Notes under the pieces: model-generated
The model's database searches: none
What the model saw: the letters and a program-made list of their open reading frames with translations, nothing else
Told to the model about the DNA's origin: nothing
NCBI GenBank assembly: GCA_937915515.1
Contig: CALGIK010000073.1
Location: 1 to 8,381, forward strand
DNA: 8,381 bases
Source of the DNA: an uncultured Clostridia bacterium
Lineage (GTDB): Bacteria > Bacillota > Clostridia > Christensenellales > CAG-314
Direction: 5' to 3'
Translations under genes and position numbers: made by a program
In this document: one piece after another, positions 5,187 through 8,381 of the stretch
Numbering within the stretch: position 1 is the stretch's first letter
Layout of the letters: each line of letters starts with the position of its first letter

Positions 5187-6158
5187 ATGAAACTTTTTAA
5201 AACTATTTCGGTACTTATTTTAGTGGTATTGTTAATAACTACCGTGTCGGGAATATCCGCCTGTTCGGATAACAGTATAAAAATATATCTGCCCGACGGC
5301 ACGCCGGCTTTAGCCGTAGCAAACATAATGGACAGCAATGCAAGCTTTAGCAGCAAAAAAACAACTTTTACTTTTGTACCTGCCGACTTTGTAAGCGCTG
5401 CTTTTAACGACGGTGCGGATATTGCCGTTATGCCTACCGTAGTGGCTGCTAAGTTGTACAGTAACGGAGCAAAAATAAAACTTTTATCAACTAATATCTT
5501 CGGCAACTTGTTTATTATGGGTGTCAACAATAGCGCAACAAATTTAGAAGGCTTAAAGGGAAAAGTTGTCTATACAACCATAGGTACGACGATATCTCTT
5601 TTTAAATACCTTTTGACCGAAAATCAAATTGAATTTGAAGAAGGTTCTCAAAGCGTACAAGGCAAAGTAACGTTAAACTCATATGCTGATGCAAGCAGTA
5701 TTATCCCTATGCTCAAACTTGCTTCAACCAACAAAGGCGAAGCCTACGGAGTTTTAGGCGAACCGCAGGTTACTAAAAGCAAACAATTGATAACCGATAT
5801 AAATACCGTCATTGATTTTCAGGCGGAATGGCAGCATATTACAGATTTTGAAGGTTATCCTCAGGCATCAATTGTTGCAAGTGATGCTTTTTGTAAAACC
5901 AACGCTAATTATATCAGCAAGTTATTAACTGCCTTAGAAGGAAATTTGGAGTTTTTAAATCAAAACTATTCTAACCTTCCCGATTTATTTGCGCGTTTTG
6001 ACAGCAATTTAAAAAATATGACCTTTACGGCGGACACAATTACTAATTGCAACATCAGATTTGTAAACGCACAAAATATAAAAAGTTCGGTAATTGATTA
6101 TATAACACGTCTCGAAGCTAATACTGTTATCAATGACAACTTTTTCTACTCTGCTTAA
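5187..6158 (+). CDS. ABC transporter substrate-binding lipoprotein (NMT1/TauA/SsuA-like)
   Basis: Role: captures a small solute outside the membrane and delivers it to the permease encoded next. Seen in the 323 residues: a lipoprotein signal with K-L-F-K, a hydrophobic stretch (7-22) and lipobox I-S-A-C with Cys26 as the lipidated residue; then I-Y-L-P-D-G-T-P-A-L (33-42), D-I-A-V-M-P-T (78-84), G-N-L-F-I-M-G (106-112) and L-K-G-K-V-V-Y (123-129), which follow the fold order of the periplasmic-binding-protein type II family used for nitrate, sulfonate, taurine and thiamine-precursor uptake. The ThiY pyrimidine-binding CCCFC motif is absent, so the substrate cannot be read off. The start is set by AAGGAG (5174-5179) 7 nt upstream, 30 bp after the TM1266-family gene. 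Confidence 0.85.
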   Translation: MKLFKTISVLILVVLLITTVSGISACSDNSIKIYLPDGTPALAVANIMDSNASFSSKKTTFTFVPADFVSAAFNDGADIAVMPTVVAAKLYSNGAKIKLLSTNIFGNLFIMGVNNSATNLEGLKGKVVYTTIGTTISLFKYLLTENQIEFEEGSQSVQGKVTLNSYADASSIIPMLKLASTNKGEAYGVLGEPQVTKSKQLITDINTVIDFQAEWQHITDFEGYPQASIVASDAFCKTNANYISKLLTALEGNLEFLNQNYSNLPDLFARFDSNLKNMTFTADTITNCNIRFVNAQNIKSSVIDYITRLEANTVINDNFFYSA

Positions 6159-6183
6159 AGCAAACAGAAGGTAACTACCCTTT

Positions 6184-6954
6184 ATGGATAACAAAAGAAT
6201 AAAAAAACTGTTAATAGACTTATCTTATCCGCTTTTTGTAACGTTAATAATACTGTTAGCCTGGCAAATTGCTGCGCTTACTCTCAACGTAGATGTGATT
6301 TTGCCCTCTCCTGTTAATGCTTTTAAACAGCTCTTCGATTACTTAGGAGAAAAAGACTTTTGGCTTTCGTTAGGCGGCACGTTGTTGCGTTCACTTATAT
6401 CATTTGTTTTCAGCTTTTTGATAGCTTTGCTTTTTGCCGTTTTAAGCGCAATAAACAAAACCGCAAAAAAAATAATAAGTCCTTTTGCGGCAATAATACG
6501 TTCCGTACCCACAATGTCAGTGATATTATTGCTTATCATATGGCTGTCGCCGTTAGTAGCACCCTTAGCCGTTGCAGTAATAATAATCTGTCCCACTCTT
6601 TATTCGGCTTTTTACGGCGCCATTGATTCCGTTGATAAGGATTTACTAATGATGAGCAGGGTTTATGGCGTAAGCCACAAAGACATTATAAAAAAACTTT
6701 ATCTGCCTAACATGGCTAAATCCATGTTTGAAAATACAGCAAGCGGTTTTTCCCTTAACATAAAATTGGTGATAGCAGCCGAAGCATTAGCGCAGACAGC
6801 AAAAAGTATCGGTAAACTTATGCAATTTGCAAAAATAAATTATGAGCCTACGAAACTGTTTGCGTTGACTTTGGCATCTATAATAGTCAGCGTAGCACTT
6901 GAAAGTTTTATCAGATATCTGGGAAAAATCAGTATAAGGTGGGAAAATGATTGA
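6184..6954 (+). CDS. ABC transporter permease (SsuC/TauC/ThiX-like, BPD_transp_1)
   Basis: Role: membrane channel of the importer. Seen in the 256 residues: an N-terminal membrane segment (about 14-34); the I-L-P-S-P motif (39-43) conserved in SsuC/TauC-type permeases; further segments at about 67-91, 110-143, 190-203 and 225-242; the cytoplasmic coupling loop M-S-R-V-Y-G-V-S-H-K-D-I-I-K-K-L-Y-L-P (157-175), which replaces the usual EAA-G-I-LP; and A-A-E-A-L-A-Q-T-A-K-S-I-G-K-L-M (198-213), typical of the family. The length is normal. The ribosome binding site AGAAGG (6166-6171) is about 12 nt from the ATG at 6184, longer than ideal. The gap to the upstream stop is 25 bp, so coupling with the binding-protein gene is likely. 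Confidence 0.88.
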   Translation: MDNKRIKKLLIDLSYPLFVTLIILLAWQIAALTLNVDVILPSPVNAFKQLFDYLGEKDFWLSLGGTLLRSLISFVFSFLIALLFAVLSAINKTAKKIISPFAAIIRSVPTMSVILLLIIWLSPLVAPLAVAVIIICPTLYSAFYGAIDSVDKDLLMMSRVYGVSHKDIIKKLYLPNMAKSMFENTASGFSLNIKLVIAAEALAQTAKSIGKLMQFAKINYEPTKLFALTLASIIVSVALESFIRYLGKISIRWEND

Positions 6955-7624
6955 ACTAAAAGACATAACCAAAAATTACGGTGATATAAAAGTATTTGAC
7001 AAATTGAATCTTAGTATTGAAGAAAACACAATAACCTGTGTTTTAGGGACAAGCGGTTGCGGAAAAACCTCATTACTAAATATAATTGCAAGCATTACGC
7101 CCTATGAAGGCAGTATTTTAGGTTTTAGCGGCAAAGTATCATATATATTTCAGCACGAATTACTTCTTCCTAATTTGACTGTCAGGCAAAATCTCGAATA
7201 TGTTTTAAACGAAGCAGACTACCCAAAAATTAACGGAATATTGGATATGCTGGAAATTTTCGACAAAGCCGACAAATATCCTAGAGCAATAAGCGGCGGA
7301 CAGGCACAAAGAGCGGCGATTGCACGGGCGTTTTTGTTCCCTTCAAAATTGCTATTAATGGATGAACCTTTTTCTTCCTTAGATACTGCGTTAAAAATAC
7401 GTTTGATTACGGCTTTTTACCAGATATGGCAAAAGGAAAAAAGGACGGTTTTGTATGTTACCCACGACATTGAAGAAGCTTTTATTTTGTCTCACAGAGT
7501 ACTGATTATGGATAAGGGCAATATTGTCTACGACGTTAAGCTTGACGGCAATCCCGTCAGGGATTACGGACAGACTTCGGCAGATAAGCAGGAAATTTTA
7601 AAAAAATTGTTGTCTGCGGATTAA
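6947..7624 (+). CDS. ABC transporter ATP-binding protein (SsuB/TauB/ThiZ-like)
   Basis: Role: hydrolyses ATP in the cytoplasm to drive the importer. Seen in the 225 residues: Walker A G-T-S-G-C-G-K-T (34-41), Q-loop Q69 in Y-I-F-Q-H, signature S-G-G-Q-A-Q-R (116-122), Walker B L-L-L-M-D-E-P (135-141), D-loop S-S-L-D (143-146) and H-loop His173 in V-T-H-D-I-E-E-A. All catalytic residues are present. It is slightly shorter than many SsuB/TauB proteins, with no extra C-terminal domain. The ATG at 6947 overlaps the end of the permease gene by 8 bp, with AAGGTGG 4 nt upstream, which suggests translational coupling. It is the last gene of the operon, 40 bp before a strong terminator. Confidence 0.92.
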   Translation: MIELKDITKNYGDIKVFDKLNLSIEENTITCVLGTSGCGKTSLLNIIASITPYEGSILGFSGKVSYIFQHELLLPNLTVRQNLEYVLNEADYPKINGILDMLEIFDKADKYPRAISGGQAQRAAIARAFLFPSKLLLMDEPFSSLDTALKIRLITAFYQIWQKEKRTVLYVTHDIEEAFILSHRVLIMDKGNIVYDVKLDGNPVRDYGQTSADKQEILKKLLSAD

Positions 7625-7665
7625 AATTTTTTAACAAAACTAAAGATAAATTAAGTTATACAGCA

Positions 7666-7706
7666 AAAAATGCACCTCAAAAGTTTTACTGATGAGGTGC
7701 ATTTTT
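7666..7706. terminator. Bidirectional rho-independent terminator
   Basis: A 14-bp perfect stem pairs 7666-7679 with 7693-7706 around a 13-nt loop. It has an A-run on the left and a T-run on the right, so it serves both the importer operon (ending at 7624) and the leftward subtilase gene (ending at 7715). Confidence 0.9.
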
Positions 7707-7714
7707 ACTAAAAA

Positions 7715-8381
7715 CTAAATGCTTCGCCAAACTATCGAAAGCGAAATGTATAAATCAGAAGGTATAACCGACCGTGTCTGAAAACCTAAGGTCACTGTTC
7801 CGTCACCCGGCCAAGCAGACTTAAAAATCTCAAAGTTGTCAATCATTGACCTGGAAGCTGCCAGTTCTGCTCCGTTGCTTTGTCTTAACAAAACCATATC
7901 AAAATTGTTTCCGTAAACCTCCTCGATATATATGTTTTCGGGTTTTTCAAACACCAATACCGCTTTAAAAGGCGTATACGAAGTATGGTACGGAAAATAC
8001 ACGCAACCGGAAGTGTACATCTGATTAAGTTTACAATAAATCTGAAATTCACCGTTATTTGCGCTATTTACGGCGTTGACAAAACCCGCTCCGCTTTTGT
8101 TGTGGAAGGTTGATGGGTCAGATGTCCGTATTGAAGTATCGTTAACTTTATTGTCCTCTGCTCCTAACATCAATATAGCCTTATAGTATGTAACGTAGTT
8201 TTCCCTGTCTATATAAGACCTTGTTTTTTGAATAAGCTGCGCAACTACCCCTGTAACTAACGGTGCTGAAAAGCTTGTTCCAGACCCGGACATGCTGGCT
8301 AACAAATCAACGTTTAAGACGATGTCTTTGCCAGGTGCTACAACTTCCGGTTTGTTGGTCAAATATGACGGCACACAATAA
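7715..8381 (-). CDS. Subtilase (S8 family serine protease), C-terminal part, cut by window edge
   Basis: Seen: the minus-strand frame is open through the right edge (Tyr-Cys-Val-Pro precede the listed part), so the apparent GTG start at 8374 is an internal valine. K-P-E-V-V-A-P-G and then the active-site block S-G-S-G-T-S-F-S-A-P-L-V-T-G (nucleophile Ser codon 8275-8273) identify the peptidase S8 catalytic serine motif. The Asp and His of the triad lie outside the window. After the catalytic domain come about 120 residues rich in aromatic and beta-forming residues, ending W-R-S-I, which look like a C-terminal beta-sandwich. No anchor or sorting motif is visible. Inferred: S8 enzymes of this type are usually exported or act in peptide maturation; which applies here cannot be told. 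The stop is TAG at 7717-7715, right next to a terminator. Confidence 0.85.
   Translation of the reverse strand, partial: YCVPSYLTNKPEVVAPGKDIVLNVDLLASMSGSGTSFSAPLVTGVVAQLIQKTRSYIDRENYVTYYKAILMLGAEDNKVNDTSIRTSDPSTFHNKSGAGFVNAVNSANNGEFQIYCKLNQMYTSGCVYFPYHTSYTPFKAVLVFEKPENIYIEEVYGNNFDMVLLRQSNGAELAASRSMIDNFEIFKSAWPGDGTVTLGFQTRSVIPSDLYISLSIVWRSI

Noticed and set aside
5153..5530. Leftward 125-residue open frame opposite the binding-protein gene
   Set aside because: It is opposite a well-supported lipoprotein gene and has no recognisable domain. The same reasoning removes the frames at 1087-1341, 4713-4916, 6009-6194, 6339-6596 and 6787-6972 on the minus strand.
8372..8374. GTG start codon for the subtilase at 8374
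   Set aside because: The frame is open to the window edge, and the catalytic Asp and His must lie upstream, so this is an internal valine codon of a partial gene.

Overview
The window is AT-rich, with standard bacterial codon use, strong AGGAGG-type ribosome binding sites and short rho-independent terminators. It looks like a low-GC Bacillota (Clostridia-type) anaerobe, probably an uncultured gut lineage. Supporting this are a TM1266-type small protein, known from [FeFe]-hydrogenase organisms, and an Mbeg1-like (DUF2974) hydrolase, common in Clostridia. No species can be named from the sequence. There are no rRNA or tRNA genes, insertion sequences or CRISPR arrays.

Layout. At the left edge is the 5' part of a leftward Sfp-type phosphopantetheinyl transferase gene with a near-consensus promoter. 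Divergent from it is a rightward PlsC-like acyltransferase gene, apparently preceded by a three-codon mini-ORF. A bidirectional terminator separates that gene from a leftward gene for a large membrane-anchored alpha/beta hydrolase with a multi-spanning C-terminal domain. A 231-bp AT-rich divergent region with an inverted repeat then leads to a rightward Mbeg1-like serine hydrolase. These four genes suggest lipid or acyl-group metabolism, but only loosely.

The second half is a compact rightward operon: a TM1266-family ACT-like protein, a lipoprotein substrate-binding protein of the NMT1/TauA/SsuA type, a BPD-type permease and an ATPase. Together the last three form a complete importer of unknown substrate. 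The ATPase gene overlaps the permease gene by 8 bp. A strong convergent terminator follows, then the 3' part of a leftward subtilase gene, cut by the right edge.

The most interesting element is the roughly 120-nt leader of the importer operon (about 4782-4901). It starts at a plausible promoter and folds into hairpins with a purine-rich internal loop. It ends in a hairpin that works as a terminator and buries the Shine-Dalgarno sequence of the first gene. An upstream strand (4816-4828) is complementary at 12 of 13 positions to the anti-SD arm (4871-4883), so two mutually exclusive folds are possible. That is the architecture of a riboswitch or attenuator. I could not assign it to a known class, so it is the best candidate here for an undescribed system.
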